Counted from the first letter of the stretch, positions 49,211 through 58,814 are shown. The stretch: 64,000 nt of DNA from CAVSWT01 sp963777515 (GCA_963777515.1 CAVZQU010000007.1:558001-622000), one strand, 5' to 3'. Made by a program: numbers and translations. The notes: generated by a model not told the origin, from the letters alone.

Positions 49211-49279
49211 GTCAGATTGAGCTTGTCGAAATCTGACATTCAATATGTAAGTCATGCTTCGATAAACTCAGCGTGACAT
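49211..49279. repeat. GTCA/GTGTGAC hairpin repeat, copy 3
   Basis: GTCAGATTGAGCTTGTCGAAA and, opposite, GCTTCGATAAACTCAGCGTGAC. Lies between the anti-sigma factor gene end and the phosphatase gene start. Confidence 0.85.
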
Positions 49280-49289
49280 TGAAAATCTT

Positions 49290-50902
49290 TTAAATTACTA
49301 TCGATTTCTTTTTCTCTGTTTTCTGCTGTTCAGGATTATTTTTCTGCAAATTTTCCTCAAGTTTTTGCATTTGTTCCTGGAATTTCTGCATCTGTTTTTG
49401 GATACCTTCCATCTGTTTTTGGAACATGTCGCGGTCTATAATCATCATTGAATCATCGCCAAAAAACTTAAACATGTTTGACAAAGAATCACCGTTGAAA
49501 TGGAAGTTCTTAAATTTCTTAAAGAAATTTTTATTGAATTTAGTTCCTAAAGAATCTTTAAAGAATTTTTGAATCTTTGCTAATGAATCTGCATTAGGTG
49601 CACTAAAATTAAAATTTAAAGAATTTGAAGAATCACCATAATCAACTTTGAAATGATATTGACCACTTATTTTCCCGTTCTTCGGGAAATTAAAACTAAA
49701 CGATTTCATATGTTTAGTAATTTCAGCAAGATGCTCACCTAAGCTGTCGAAATCGGGTAAATTAATTTTCGGAATTTGGATTTGAGATAAATTTATTTTA
49801 CATGTGTTTGAATCTACCCAAACATTAAAATATTATTATGATTCTTATTAATATTCCTTTTTAGGCTTTCTAAGTTGCTGTCAATCAGAATTCCGATATT
49901 CATGTTCTTAAATTCATTTTGAGCTTCTGCAATACCTTTTTTCATGTCTTCTTTCATCTTATCCATTTCTTTTTTGAACTTACCTTTATTAAAAGTGTAA
50001 GATTCATAAAAGATTGTATCCGGGGATAAGAAAATATACTTATCCGGGCTTGATGCTTTAACTGTACGAACAATTTTATCAGTCGAAGAACGGTTAAATT
50101 GATAATTAACAGGAAGCATTTTTGAAAGCCCGTTTTTATTTACACTTCCAGCAAAAGATATTAAGTCAGCAAGCATTGCTTTTTTGTAATTCCACAAGTT
50201 AGGATTTATAGCCATAACATTATTAGCACTAACTAAAACCTGACCTTGCAAATCATCTGCATAAGCTTCGAGAATGGAGTCCATTGACTGCTTTTGCCGA
50301 TCATTTAATTCTAATGCCGATACAAAATTTGCAAGAGAATTTTCTTTACTCTGCCCTGCTGATGTTTTTTGGATTTCAAAATATTCTTTACCATTCGGGC
50401 CATAACCAAGACTTAAATATTTTTGGTTTGTTTTATCGAGCGGTAAACGATTATAGAAAGCAAAATTAAAAATATCTTCGTTATTAAGATTAGCCGCAAA
50501 CAGCAGGGGTTTTAAATTTTCAGTATAAAAACCAGCTAAGTTTGATTTTTGATTCTCCACAAATTTTTTGAATAAATCGGGATTCAATTTTAACACAAAC
50601 ATTAGTGTAACTGTTAAAACTGAAATTGCTAAAACCGGAGACCACTTTTTAATTTTTACAGATGGTTTTTTTGATCTTTCAATCTCTGCAATAAGCTTTG
50701 TTTCAAAATAAGGAGATTCAGGAATTTTTGTAAAAGATGAAGAAGTAAGCTTTTTAATTTCTTTAAGCTCTTCAACCTGCTTACTTAATTTTTCAGATAA
50801 CTTGATTTTCTGCTCCAGTTCCCTGGCTTCATTTTCTGAAAGTTCTCCATCAACGTAAGCTGACAACATTTCCAAATTTTTATATAATTTTTCATCTTTC
50901 AT
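49290..50902 (-). CDS. Anti-sigma factor with long C-terminal extension, one frameshift
   Basis: Partner of the ECF sigma factor. The first 90 residues are an anti-sigma start (LSAYVDGELSENEARELEQKI) without the full zinc-finger Cys pair. A membrane helix follows at about 95-115 (WSPVLAISVLTVTLMFVLK), then a large periplasmic part. The frame breaks at 49830 where one T is missing from a T-run; repaired, it continues through CKINLSQIQIPKI into the 139-residue frame at 49290-49709, which ends in a Gln-rich coiled coil (FQKQMEGIQKQMQKFQEQM) and a Lys-rich tail. Total about 537 residues. The start overlaps the sigma gene by four bases (ATGA). The periplasmic part probably senses envelope stress. 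Confidence 0.82.
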
Positions 50903-51501
50903 GTTAACAACTCCCGCTCTAAAGGCTTTAAAATATTTTTTAAGCCCTCACGAGCACGGAAAATTCTTGACTTAACTGTACCTATTTCACAATCAACTGT
51001 TTCTGCAATTTCCTGGTAGCTCATTCCTTCAATATCTTTTAACATTAAAGGAACTTTCAATTTTTCAGGCAACTTTGCTATCGCTTTTCTAACTACTTCC
51101 GCTGTGTCTTTATTTTCAGGATTTGAGTCGTAGCTATAATTATTATGCTGTTCGTCTATTGGGATAAATATTCTTCGTATCTTAATCTTTCTCAAATAAT
51201 CTTTACATTTATTAATTGTAATCCTATATAGCCATGTCGTAAACTGCGACTCAAACCTAAATTTATCTAAATTCTTATATACTGTTATAAATACTTCTTG
51301 AGCAATATCATCAACTAAATCTACGTTGCCGATGGTTAAGTAAATAATGTTCCTGACTTTTTCTTTATGGCGCTGAACCAATTGCTTGAATACCGACTCA
51401 TCACCTTCAATAAATTGTTTTATTAAAGAAAAGTCTTCATTTAAATTTAATATTTGTGGATTCGGCAATGCTATTTTATTTTTCCTTTTAATTTTCTTCA
51501 T
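50899..51501 (-). CDS. ECF-type RNA polymerase sigma factor
   Basis: 200 residues. Sigma region 2 is VDDIAQEVFITVYKNLDKFRFESQFTTWLYRI and region 4 is LPEKLKVPLMLKDIEGMSYQEIAETV...GTVKSRIFRAREGL. No region 1 or 3, so ECF class. Co-expressed with the membrane anti-sigma factor (four-base overlap), and divergent from an STAS gene with 160 bases between, where its autoregulated promoter would be expected. Confidence 0.95.
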   Translation of the reverse strand: MKKIKRKNKIALPNPQILNLNEDFSLIKQFIEGDESVFKQLVQRHKEKVRNIIYLTIGNVDLVDDIAQEVFITVYKNLDKFRFESQFTTWLYRITINKCKDYLRKIKIRRIFIPIDEQHNNYSYDSNPENKDTAEVVRKAIAKLPEKLKVPLMLKDIEGMSYQEIAETVDCEIGTVKSRIFRAREGLKNILKPLERELLT

Positions 51502-51661
51502 TTTAGACGCATTTGTTCCTGGTTTGTTCCATTAAAAATATAGAGAAAATTTAATATCAAAAATAAAAATATTTCGGTTTAAGCGCATTAATTATCGCTA
51601 CTTAACTTGCATAAAAACAACCTTCTAAGTAAATTGAGCCGAAAAATTTTAGGAGTTCTTC

Positions 51662-52000
51662 ATGAAAACAAATGTTAAAGAACAATACAATGCTGTTGTT
51701 ATAGAACTTAAAGGCAATGTTATGGGGGGAGAGGATACTAAAGAATTTAATGATTTGCTTCATAAATTTATTGATGAAGACAAAAAGAATTTAGTTCTGG
51801 ATCTCGGAGATGTAAAATTTATGAATAGCTCCGGTTTAGGAATGTTAATTGGTGGTTTAACCACAATGAAAAAAATAGACGGACATTTAAAATTAGCGAG
51901 AGTCACAGACAAAATTGAAAGCTTATTAATTATAACAAAGCTTATTACAATTTTTGAATTCTATGAAACTGTGGATGAAGCAGTAAAAAGTTTTGGGTAA
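51662..52000 (+). CDS. STAS-domain anti-sigma factor antagonist, stand-alone
   Basis: 112 residues, one STAS domain: VIELKGNVMGGED, LVLDLGDVKFMNSSGLGMLIGGL (predicted phospho-Ser in NSSG). Excellent Shine-Dalgarno (AGGAG, then TTCTTC, ATG). Not next to its own kinase; candidate partners are the RsbW-like protein at 46138 and the phosphatases of that cluster. Followed by a strong terminator. Confidence 0.92.
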   Translation: MKTNVKEQYNAVVIELKGNVMGGEDTKEFNDLLHKFIDEDKKNLVLDLGDVKFMNSSGLGMLIGGLTTMKKIDGHLKLARVTDKIESLLIITKLITIFEFYETVDEAVKSFG

Positions 52001-52032
52001 TATAATTTATTCATAACAATTTATTTTATTAT

Positions 52033-52065
52033 AACTCCGGATATAGTTATTCGGAGTTTTATTTT
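52033..52065 (+). terminator. Intrinsic terminator after the STAS gene
   Basis: 11-bp stem AACTCCGGATA / TATTCGGAGTT (one G-U), 4-base loop TAGT, then TTATTTT. Starts 33 bases past the stop codon. Confidence 0.88.
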
Positions 52066-52145
52066 GCTTATTATTTTTTATTTCTAAATTATTTCAAATC
52101 AAATTCGTTTTTATTTAATCATTTAACTAAAACAAGGTTATCCAG

Positions 52146-53417
52146 ATGAGCGTAACAATCCTTGTCGGCAGCCAATGGGGTGATGAAGGAAAAGGGAAAA
52201 TCGTAGATATATTAAGCGAAAAATACGACATAGTCGTTCGTTACCAAGGAGGAGCAAATGCCGGCCATACAGTTGAGATCGGGGATAAAAAATTTATTCT
52301 TCATTTAATCCCTTCAGGAATTTTAAGAGACAAATGTATTTGCGTTGTGGGCAACGGAGTTGTTATTGATCCAACTGCTCTGCTTGACGAAATAAAATTT
52401 CTTGAGAGCAATGGAATTAGTGTTGATGGAAGATTATTTGTAAGTCATAATGCACATTTAATAATGCCTTATCATAAGCTGCTTGATTCAATTAGTGAAA
52501 GCGGCGAAAATAAAATTGGAACAACTGGACGAGGAATCGGGCCTTGTTATATAGATAAGTTTGCAAGAAAAGGGATTAAGATTGTTGATTTGTTAAATCG
52601 CAAAGCTCTTGAATCAAAAATTAGAGACAATATTGCTGAAAAAAATAATCTTTTAAAAAAGGTTTATGAACACAAAGAGTTAGACGTTGAGGCAATTGTA
52701 AAAGAATACCTTGAGTTTGATAAAAGAATTGATAAATATATAAAAGATGTACCATCATTTTTAAATCAGGCAATAGACAGCGGTAATTCTATTTTACTTG
52801 AAGGTGCACAAGGCGCTTTGTTAGATGTTGACCACGGAACTTATCCTTACGTTACATCATCAAACCCAACATCCGGAGGTGCATGCACGGGCTCTGGAAT
52901 TCCACCAACTAAAATCACAAATGTAATCGGAATTGTTAAAGCATACACAACACGAGTAGGAAATGGTCCTTTTCCAACAGAACTATTAGATGAAGACGGA
53001 GAAATGTTGAGAAAAGTAGGTGCTGAATTCGGAGCAACAACAGGGCGTCCAAGAAGATGCGGCTGGTTTGATTCATTTTTAGTAAACTACTCAAGAATGA
53101 TAAATGGAATTGATTCAGTTGCAATTACAAAGCTCGACGTTTTAAGTGATTTTGATAAAATAAAAGTCTGTGTTGGTTACGAGCATGACGGCAAGCGTTT
53201 AAAAACTTTCCCGACTGATGTAGAACGATTAGCAAATGTAAAACCCGTTTATGAAACTTTACCAGGATGGAAACAGGATATATCTAATTGCACATCATAT
53301 TCTGAATTGCCGCAAAATACAAAGGATTACTTATCCTTTATTTCTAAGCATTCAAAAATGAAGATAAGTATTATTTCTGTCGGGCCTAAACGGAAGCAGA
53401 CATTTTTCGTAGATTAA
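52146..53417 (+). CDS. purA: Adenylosuccinate synthetase
   Basis: 423 residues, complete. GSQWGDEGKGKIVD (GTP/IMP site), NAGHTVEI, GTTGRGIGPCYIDK, LEGAQGALLDVDHGTYPYVTSSN, GEFG-type region GAEFGATTGRPRRCGWFD, and TKLDVL (guanine recognition) are all present. Converts IMP and aspartate, with GTP, to adenylosuccinate in AMP synthesis. Transcribed alone or with the sensor kinase 113 bases downstream. Confidence 0.98.
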   Translation: MSVTILVGSQWGDEGKGKIVDILSEKYDIVVRYQGGANAGHTVEIGDKKFILHLIPSGILRDKCICVVGNGVVIDPTALLDEIKFLESNGISVDGRLFVSHNAHLIMPYHKLLDSISESGENKIGTTGRGIGPCYIDKFARKGIKIVDLLNRKALESKIRDNIAEKNNLLKKVYEHKELDVEAIVKEYLEFDKRIDKYIKDVPSFLNQAIDSGNSILLEGAQGALLDVDHGTYPYVTSSNPTSGGACTGSGIPPTKITNVIGIVKAYTTRVGNGPFPTELLDEDGEMLRKVGAEFGATTGRPRRCGWFDSFLVNYSRMINGIDSVAITKLDVLSDFDKIKVCVGYEHDGKRLKTFPTDVERLANVKPVYETLPGWKQDISNCTSYSELPQNTKDYLSFISKHSKMKISIISVGPKRKQTFFVD

Positions 53418-53530
53418 TATTTTTTAGAATTAGATATACAAACCTTTAAGAGTATCTTATTAAGATTTCCCTTGATATTATCTCACCGGAAAATTTAAAT
53501 TTGTTATTCATTTTATAGGAATGTCAAAAT

Positions 53531-54748
53531 ATGAAAATGTCCGGGGGGCCAGCCTCTGTAAATATTAAAATCATATTGTTGGTAATTGCTGTTATGATTG
53601 CCGGAGGCACATTATTTTATACGCAGAGTCTGGTTGGGAAACTGCAAACCAAAGAGAGACAAATGGTTGAGCTTTATGCAAAAGTTATTGAGCATATCGC
53701 AAACTCATCTTCCACAGAGACTGACATAACCTTTCTCTTCGATAATTTTATAAAGCCAATTGATTTCCCCATGATTTTAACTGACGCTGATGACAAAGTG
53801 GATTTAAGTACAAAATCGAATGTGAGAAACATTAGAAATATAAAATATGATACTTCCCTATCAAACCAAGACCTTGAAACCTTCTTTGATAATAAAATTA
53901 AAGAAATGGATGAAGTTAATCCTCCAATTATTGTTGCTTATGAAGACACAATTATTTTTCAAAAAATTCACTACGGTGATTCCGATTTAATTAATCAACT
54001 AAAATTTTATCCTTATTTGCAGATAACTATTGCTGCCCTGTTTATAGTAATCGGGTATATTGGTTTTAGTAATATAAAAAGAAGTGAGCAAAGCAATATA
54101 TGGGTTGGAATGGCTAAAGAAACAGCTCATCAATTTGGTACTCCAATATCAAGTTTGATGGGTTGGTTGGAAATGTTAAAAATTAATTATAAGGAACCTG
54201 ACAAAGTTTTAGATACAGCCGAAGAAATTTCCAATGACGTAGAAAAGCTTAATAAAATAACATACCGGTTTTCAAAAATTGGGGCTTCACCGGAATTAAA
54301 AAAATGTGTAGTATTTGAAGAAGTAAAAAAGGTTACGGATTATTTTCAAAGGCGTTTACCTCAAAGCGGAAAAAGTGTAGAACTGTCAATTGACGGAAAT
54401 AAAGAAGCCTCAGCTAAACTAAACCCTGAATTATTTGGCTGGGTAATTGAAAACCTTGTTAAAAATGCATTGGATGCAATAGACAGCAAACAAGGGAAAA
54501 TATCAATAAATGTTTTTGAAAATAAAAGCACTGTTGAAGTTGATGTTTCGGATAACGGTAAAGGTATTGACATGAAACGGCGCAAAGATGTTTTTAGGCC
54601 GGGTTACAGCACAAAACGGCGCGGATGGGGTTTAGGTTTGAGTCTTTCAAAAAGAATTATAGATGGATACCACAATGGTAAAATATTTGTTAAGAATTCT
54701 TCAATAGGCGAAGGAACAACATTTAAAATTATCCTAAAAAAAGATTAA
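53531..54748 (+). CDS. Sensor histidine kinase
   Basis: 405 residues. Membrane helices at about 11-29 and 160-178 bracket an extracellular region of 130 residues; then the H-box in WVGMAKETAHQFGTPISSLMGWLEML (His in AHQFGTP, a variant of the usual HELRTP), N-box ENLVKNALDAID, VSDNGKGID and GWGLGLSLSKRII. No receiver domain and no response regulator gene next to it. Convergent with nadA, overlapping its end by four bases. Confidence 0.93.
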   Translation: MKMSGGPASVNIKIILLVIAVMIAGGTLFYTQSLVGKLQTKERQMVELYAKVIEHIANSSSTETDITFLFDNFIKPIDFPMILTDADDKVDLSTKSNVRNIRNIKYDTSLSNQDLETFFDNKIKEMDEVNPPIIVAYEDTIIFQKIHYGDSDLINQLKFYPYLQITIAALFIVIGYIGFSNIKRSEQSNIWVGMAKETAHQFGTPISSLMGWLEMLKINYKEPDKVLDTAEEISNDVEKLNKITYRFSKIGASPELKKCVVFEEVKKVTDYFQRRLPQSGKSVELSIDGNKEASAKLNPELFGWVIENLVKNALDAIDSKQGKISINVFENKSTVEVDVSDNGKGIDMKRRKDVFRPGYSTKRRGWGLGLSLSKRIIDGYHNGKIFVKNSSIGEGTTFKIILKKD

Positions 54749-55691
54749 CTCATCTGCAGCATTCTCTCAATCGGAGCTAATGCTCTTTTCATTAAATCTT
54801 CATCCATAATAATTTGCGGGGATTTATTCTTCATGCAGTTATATAATTTTTCCATTGTGTTCAGCTTCATGTAGGGGCATTCATTGCAACTGCAATTTTT
54901 GTCCGGTGGAGCAGGTATCAATTTTTTATTAGGAACCACTTTGTTCATTTGATGAATTATTCCAACTTCTGTTGCTACAATAAAAGTTTCTGAAGAATCT
55001 TCCTGAACAAATTGTAAAAGTTTACTTGTGGAACCTATAAAATCAGCACGATTTAAAATTACCTCCTCACATTCAGGATGAGCAATGATTTTGGCATTAG
55101 GGTTTTCCAATTTTAAATCAATAATTTTTCTTTCGCTGAAAGTTTCATGCACTATGCAGGTCCCATCCCAAAGCAGCATATCTCTACCGGTTTTCTTCAT
55201 TAAATATTTTCCAAGATTTCTATCAGGAGCAAATAATATTTCCTTATCTGTTGGAATTTGATTTATAATTTTTTCTGCATTACTTGAAGTGCATATTATA
55301 TCACTCAAAGCTTTTACTTCAGCTGTACAATTAATATAAGATATGGCGATATGGTTCGGATATTTTTCTCTAAATGATTGAAATAACTGAGCATGGACAA
55401 CTATCGGCAAGTGAACAGCCCGCTTCTAAATCGGGTAAGAAGTACTAGTTTATTTGGGTTTAATATTTTTGCAGTTTCTGCCATGAAATGAACACCAGCA
55501 AAAACAATTACATCAGCATTTGTTGATTTTGCTTTTCTAGCTAATTCTAAGCTATCCCCAACAATATCTGCTAAATCTTGTATTTCAGATTCCTGGTAAT
55601 AATGTGCAAGTATAATGGCATTTAAATCTTTTTTTAACTTTAATATTTCTTCTTTTAAATCAACTTCAGTATTGGTTTCAAAATCAAGCAT
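54745..55691 (-). pseudogene. nadA: Quinolinate synthase, two single-base insertions
   Basis: Iron-sulphur enzyme condensing iminoaspartate with dihydroxyacetone phosphate for NAD synthesis. Open frames 55401-55691 (AIILAHYYQESEIQDLADIVGDSL, FAGVHFMAETAKIL) and 54745-55410 (AISYINCTAEVKALSDIICTSSNA, FAPDRNLG, WDGTCIVHE, AHPECEEV, SCNECPYMKLNTMEKL) are both strongly conserved. Between them, dropping one A (after CTTCTT) and one T (after TGTCCA) restores LPDLEAGCSLADSCPAQLF, including a cluster ligand Cys. Repaired length 314 residues, normal. Two insertions 32 bases apart in an essential gene point to consensus error; I type it as broken only because the sequence as given does not encode it. 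Confidence 0.92.
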
Positions 55692-55848
55692 TATAACTCC
55701 ATATAATTAATTCATCAATAAAAAAATTTAAATATGTCTCAAAAAATGTCAATATCTTTGATATTCCCAATTTGAGAACATCAGAAAGTTAGAAAAAATG
55801 AAAAAATCCAATCATAGATATTGGCATTTCGATTGGATAGTATAGTAC

Positions 55849-55950
55849 AAATTAGAAATAATTTTAAGCAATAGCACCCTTCCTCAAAAGACACACACAT
55901 ATAAATTGGTTCTGCCGGTTGTTACCTCGAGACACCGGCAGTTTTATTTT
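55849..55950 (+). ncRNA. Candidate small RNA, element 1
   Basis: Conserved block AAATTAGAAATAATTTTAAG, then the C-rich AGCACCCTTCCTC, then AAAAGACACAC. It ends with an 8-bp GC-rich hairpin CTGCCGGT / ACCGGCAG (55912-55941) and TTTTATTTT, a classic intrinsic terminator on the plus strand. No ORF, so the terminated transcript should be a small RNA of about 100 nt. The CCCUUCCUC stretch is single-stranded by eye and could pair with GA-rich Shine-Dalgarno sequences. Homologous to element 2. Promoter not placed. Confidence 0.6.
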
Positions 55951-56120
55951 AAACACTTTTTAAATATACAAATCAAACTTTAAGTAAAAAATTCTTTTTT
56001 AAGTTTAAAGGTAATAATGTAATAGTAATTATTACTTGATAAGTTTAATAACTATTTAAAATAGTTTGAAAAAATACATTTATCCGCAATATCCATCAAT
56101 GGCATTTAAGTTGAGACATA

Positions 56121-56215
56121 AACCGCGAAATAGAAAATAGTTTTAAGCATAGCACCCCTCCACAAAATGACACTCAGACTGTCGGGCTCTTATGCCCTCA
56201 AGAGGCCGACAGTTT
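56121..56215 (+). ncRNA. Candidate small RNA, element 2
   Basis: Same layout as element 1: AAATAGAAAATAGTTTTAAG, AGCACCCCTCC, ACAAAATGACAC, then a hairpin ACTGTCGG / CCGACAGT (56178-56213) with further pairing inside. Only two T and then pyrimidines follow, so termination is less certain than in element 1. The hairpin sequence differs from element 1 while the C-rich block is kept, the pattern expected if the structure and the C-rich seed are what selection preserves. Confidence 0.55.
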
Positions 56216-56283
56216 CCTCTTCCAAAAACAAAATTCAATAAAATTAAAAAAAATCAAAAACACTTTAATTATTATTTCTTTCC

Positions 56284-57372
56284 TCAATTCATTTTTTGCA
56301 TATTTTCTATTGCATAAAAAACATCTTTCTTTTCAGATTCAACATCAATTAATATTTCTCCTATATCTGAGACTAAAACAAATTTAATTTTTCCATTTCT
56401 ATTTTTCTTATCCGATTTCATAATTTTAAACAGATTTTCTTTATCTACTGTTTGAAATTTTTTGGGCAGATGAATTTTAGCTGTCAATTCTAGAAAAGAA
56501 TTTAATTGTTTTTCATTAATTAACTTCAATTTATTAGATAGAAAAAGAGAAGAAATAATCCCGGCAATGACTGCCTCACCATGTTTAACTTTAAAGTTAA
56601 GTTCGCTTTCAAACGCATGAGCGAATGTATGTCCCAAGTTTAGTATTTTCCTTAAACCAGATTCTTTTTCGTCTTGAGATACGACTGATGCTTTAATTGC
56701 TACCGACTTATAAATTACTTCGTTTAATACTTCAGAATCATTTTTATAAATCCTGCCTAAATTTTTTAATAAATAATAAAAGAAATATTTGTCTGATAAA
56801 TAAGCATATTTTATTATTTCCCCAATTCCAGATTTAATTTCTGCATTTGGCAAAGCTTTTAAAAATTCAGTATCAATTAAAACCAGATTGGGTTGATAAA
56901 ATGTTCCAATCATATTTTTTTTATGATTGAAGTTAATTCCGGTTTTGCCGCCAATTGAACTATCAACATCTGCTAATAAGGTTGTTGGAGTATGAACTAA
57001 TTTAACCCCACGCATAAAAGTTGAAGCAGCAAATCCCGCTAAATCGCCTGTCACTCCTCCGCCTATTGCAATTATCAAAGAATCTCTTCCAAAATTATTT
57101 GATAACAGAAAAGAATGAATCTTCTGTAATTCTGTATAAGATTTTGATCTTTCTCCTGGTTTTAGTAAATAAATTTTATATTGATGGGAAATTTTTGAAA
57201 GAGTATTTTTAATTTCATTATTAAAATATTGAAAAACATTTTCATCGATTACAGCTAATACATTTTTAGTGTCATACTCTAAAAAATTCTTCAAGCTTGA
57301 GAAAATTGAATTGCCAATCAAAATTTTATAAGGATTATTTTTAAGGGAGACTTTTATTTCATTCACTAACAT
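56284..57372 (-). CDS. aroB: 3-Dehydroquinate synthase
   Basis: 362 residues. NAD-binding IAIGGGVTGDLAGFAASTFMRG and PTTLLADVDSSIGGKTGINF; the metal site contributed by Glu of SGIGEIIKYA and His of LNLGHTFAHAFE and KHGEAV. Second step of the shikimate pathway, which ends in chorismate for aromatic amino acids and menaquinone. Two bases downstream of aroK. An intact gene. Confidence 0.96.
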   Translation of the reverse strand: MLVNEIKVSLKNNPYKILIGNSIFSSLKNFLEYDTKNVLAVIDENVFQYFNNEIKNTLSKISHQYKIYLLKPGERSKSYTELQKIHSFLLSNNFGRDSLIIAIGGGVTGDLAGFAASTFMRGVKLVHTPTTLLADVDSSIGGKTGINFNHKKNMIGTFYQPNLVLIDTEFLKALPNAEIKSGIGEIIKYAYLSDKYFFYYLLKNLGRIYKNDSEVLNEVIYKSVAIKASVVSQDEKESGLRKILNLGHTFAHAFESELNFKVKHGEAVIAGIISSLFLSNKLKLINEKQLNSFLELTAKIHLPKKFQTVDKENLFKIMKSDKKNRNGKIKFVLVSDIGEILIDVESEKKDVFYAIENMQKMN

Positions 57373-57374
57373 CT

Positions 57375-57929
57375 TTATTTATCACTTTCTGAGAAAATTT
57401 TATTTACTATTTTAGTTATTTTATCAACAGTTTCACCGACGGATATCTTGTCGGTATTTATTTTAATATCTGCCTGCTCGTAATATTTTTTCCTTTCAGA
57501 ATAAATTTTTGAAATTCTATTTATAAATTCTTCGCGTTTTAATTCTTCTTCCCCACTTGCCATTAATACAGGACGGTCTCTTTTGTACCTTAATCTTTTA
57601 TAAATTGAATCAAATGAAGATTCTAAAAAAATAGTAGTGCCATAAGATTTTAGTATTTCTAAATTTGTATCAGAAACAATTGTTCCACCACCTAACGAGA
57701 TAATTAATTCGCTACCAATTGATACTTCTTTTAAAATTTCTGTTTCCAATTTTCTAAAATATTCTTCACCTTTTTCGTCGAATATATTCCTGATTTTTTG
57801 TCCGGCTTTTTTTTCAATTACATGGTCTAAATCATAAAAATCCCAGCCAAGAGTATTAGCTAAAATAGGCCCCACAGTACTTTTTCCCGAGCCCATAAAA
57901 CCTGTAAGATATACTAATTTATTCTTCAT
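57375..57929 (-). CDS. aroK: Shikimate kinase
   Basis: 184 residues from the ATG at 57929 (a TTG nine bases upstream is less likely). P-loop TGFMGSGKSTVG, shikimate-binding DLDHVIE and FRKLETEIL, GGGTIV, and the lid RYKRDRPVLM. Phosphorylates shikimate, the step after two further enzymes downstream of AroB. Co-transcribed with aroB. Confidence 0.95.
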   Translation of the reverse strand: MKNKLVYLTGFMGSGKSTVGPILANTLGWDFYDLDHVIEKKAGQKIRNIFDEKGEEYFRKLETEILKEVSIGSELIISLGGGTIVSDTNLEILKSYGTTIFLESSFDSIYKRLRYKRDRPVLMASGEEELKREEFINRISKIYSERKKYYEQADIKINTDKISVGETVDKITKIVNKIFSESDK

Positions 57930-57995
57930 GAAGGTCAAAATTATTTAGATAGAAAAGTAAAAACAAATGGATTGAAAATTTAAATCGAATTGTAA

Positions 57996-58710
57996 TTAAA
58001 ACTGGTAGGATACTCCCGCAATAAAAGTAACCCCATCTACATTTATTTTCGAATCAAAAGAATCTTGTGCTAATGAAATTGTATTTCCCAAGTATTGTAC
58101 TTGCTGCTTATTGTACTTACTCTTAACGGTAAACTGGGGATCTCGAAATTTCATTTCTGTTCTAAAAGAAATATTACTTCTAACCAGGTATTCCATACCA
58201 ACTGAGACTTGAATACCAAAAGCGGCTTTTCTTTCGATGTTACTTACATCTTCATTCCCGAATTTTCTTATTTGTGAGCCAATATAATATGCCCCACCAC
58301 CACCCATAAGAAATTTAAAATTTTCTGTAGAGAATGGCATTAAATAATGAATGGACAATTCAATTGGTATTAATTCAAATCCATCTTCAACATTAATTGT
58401 CTGCGTATTATTTCCTATAAAGACAGTTAAGTTTCTACCAAATTGCGTGTGTTTCATATATTCAGTACTTAATCCAATAATTACATAGTCATATAATCGA
58501 TATCTAATATCAATGGACGGATTTACAATATCAGTTAATGGGAAAGAATTATTACGAAGAATTTCATCTGATGAGTTGGGAGACAAATAAATTTTAGCAC
58601 TGGTTGTATAAACAGCATTCACACTAACACTAAAACGGTTTCCATTAAATTGTGCCAGAGCTGGAACGGAAATAAAATAATAGGGTTAGTATTATTCTAG
58701 CTTTACTCAT
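57996..58710 (-). CDS. Outer-membrane beta-barrel protein, N-terminal frameshift
   Basis: The long frame begins at 58622, but removing one T near 58670 joins it to an ATG at 58710 and restores a proper signal peptide (MSKARIILTLLFISVPALAQ) and the first strand. The mature part shows barrel strands (IDIRYRLYDYVIIGLSTEYM, FKFLMGGGGAYYIGSQIRK, GIQVSVGMEYLVRSNISFR, VTFIAGVSYQF with terminal Phe). About 237 residues. No function can be assigned. Alone between aroK and the ppiD-like terminator. Confidence 0.72.
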
Positions 58711-58771
58711 ATGATTAATTTTTTTAATAAAGGAAGAGAATTTTCCTAGCGAAGTATATAAAACTTATTTA

Positions 58772-58814
58772 AAAATAGAAACCCCCAAAATTCAGTAATA
58801 AAATTATGGGGGTT
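58772..58814 (-). terminator. Intrinsic terminator after the PpiD-like gene
   Basis: On the minus strand AACCCCC / GGGGGTT (7 bp, loop of 21 bases with some further A-T pairing), followed by TCTATTTTT. About 45 bases after the PpiD-like stop. Confidence 0.7.

Larger units (their letters stand above)
55692..56283. other. Intergenic region with two homologous small-RNA-like elements
   Basis: About 590 bases between nadA and aroB, no ORF. It contains two related blocks described separately (55849-55950 and 56121-56215) separated by about 170 AT-rich bases. Confidence 0.6.
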
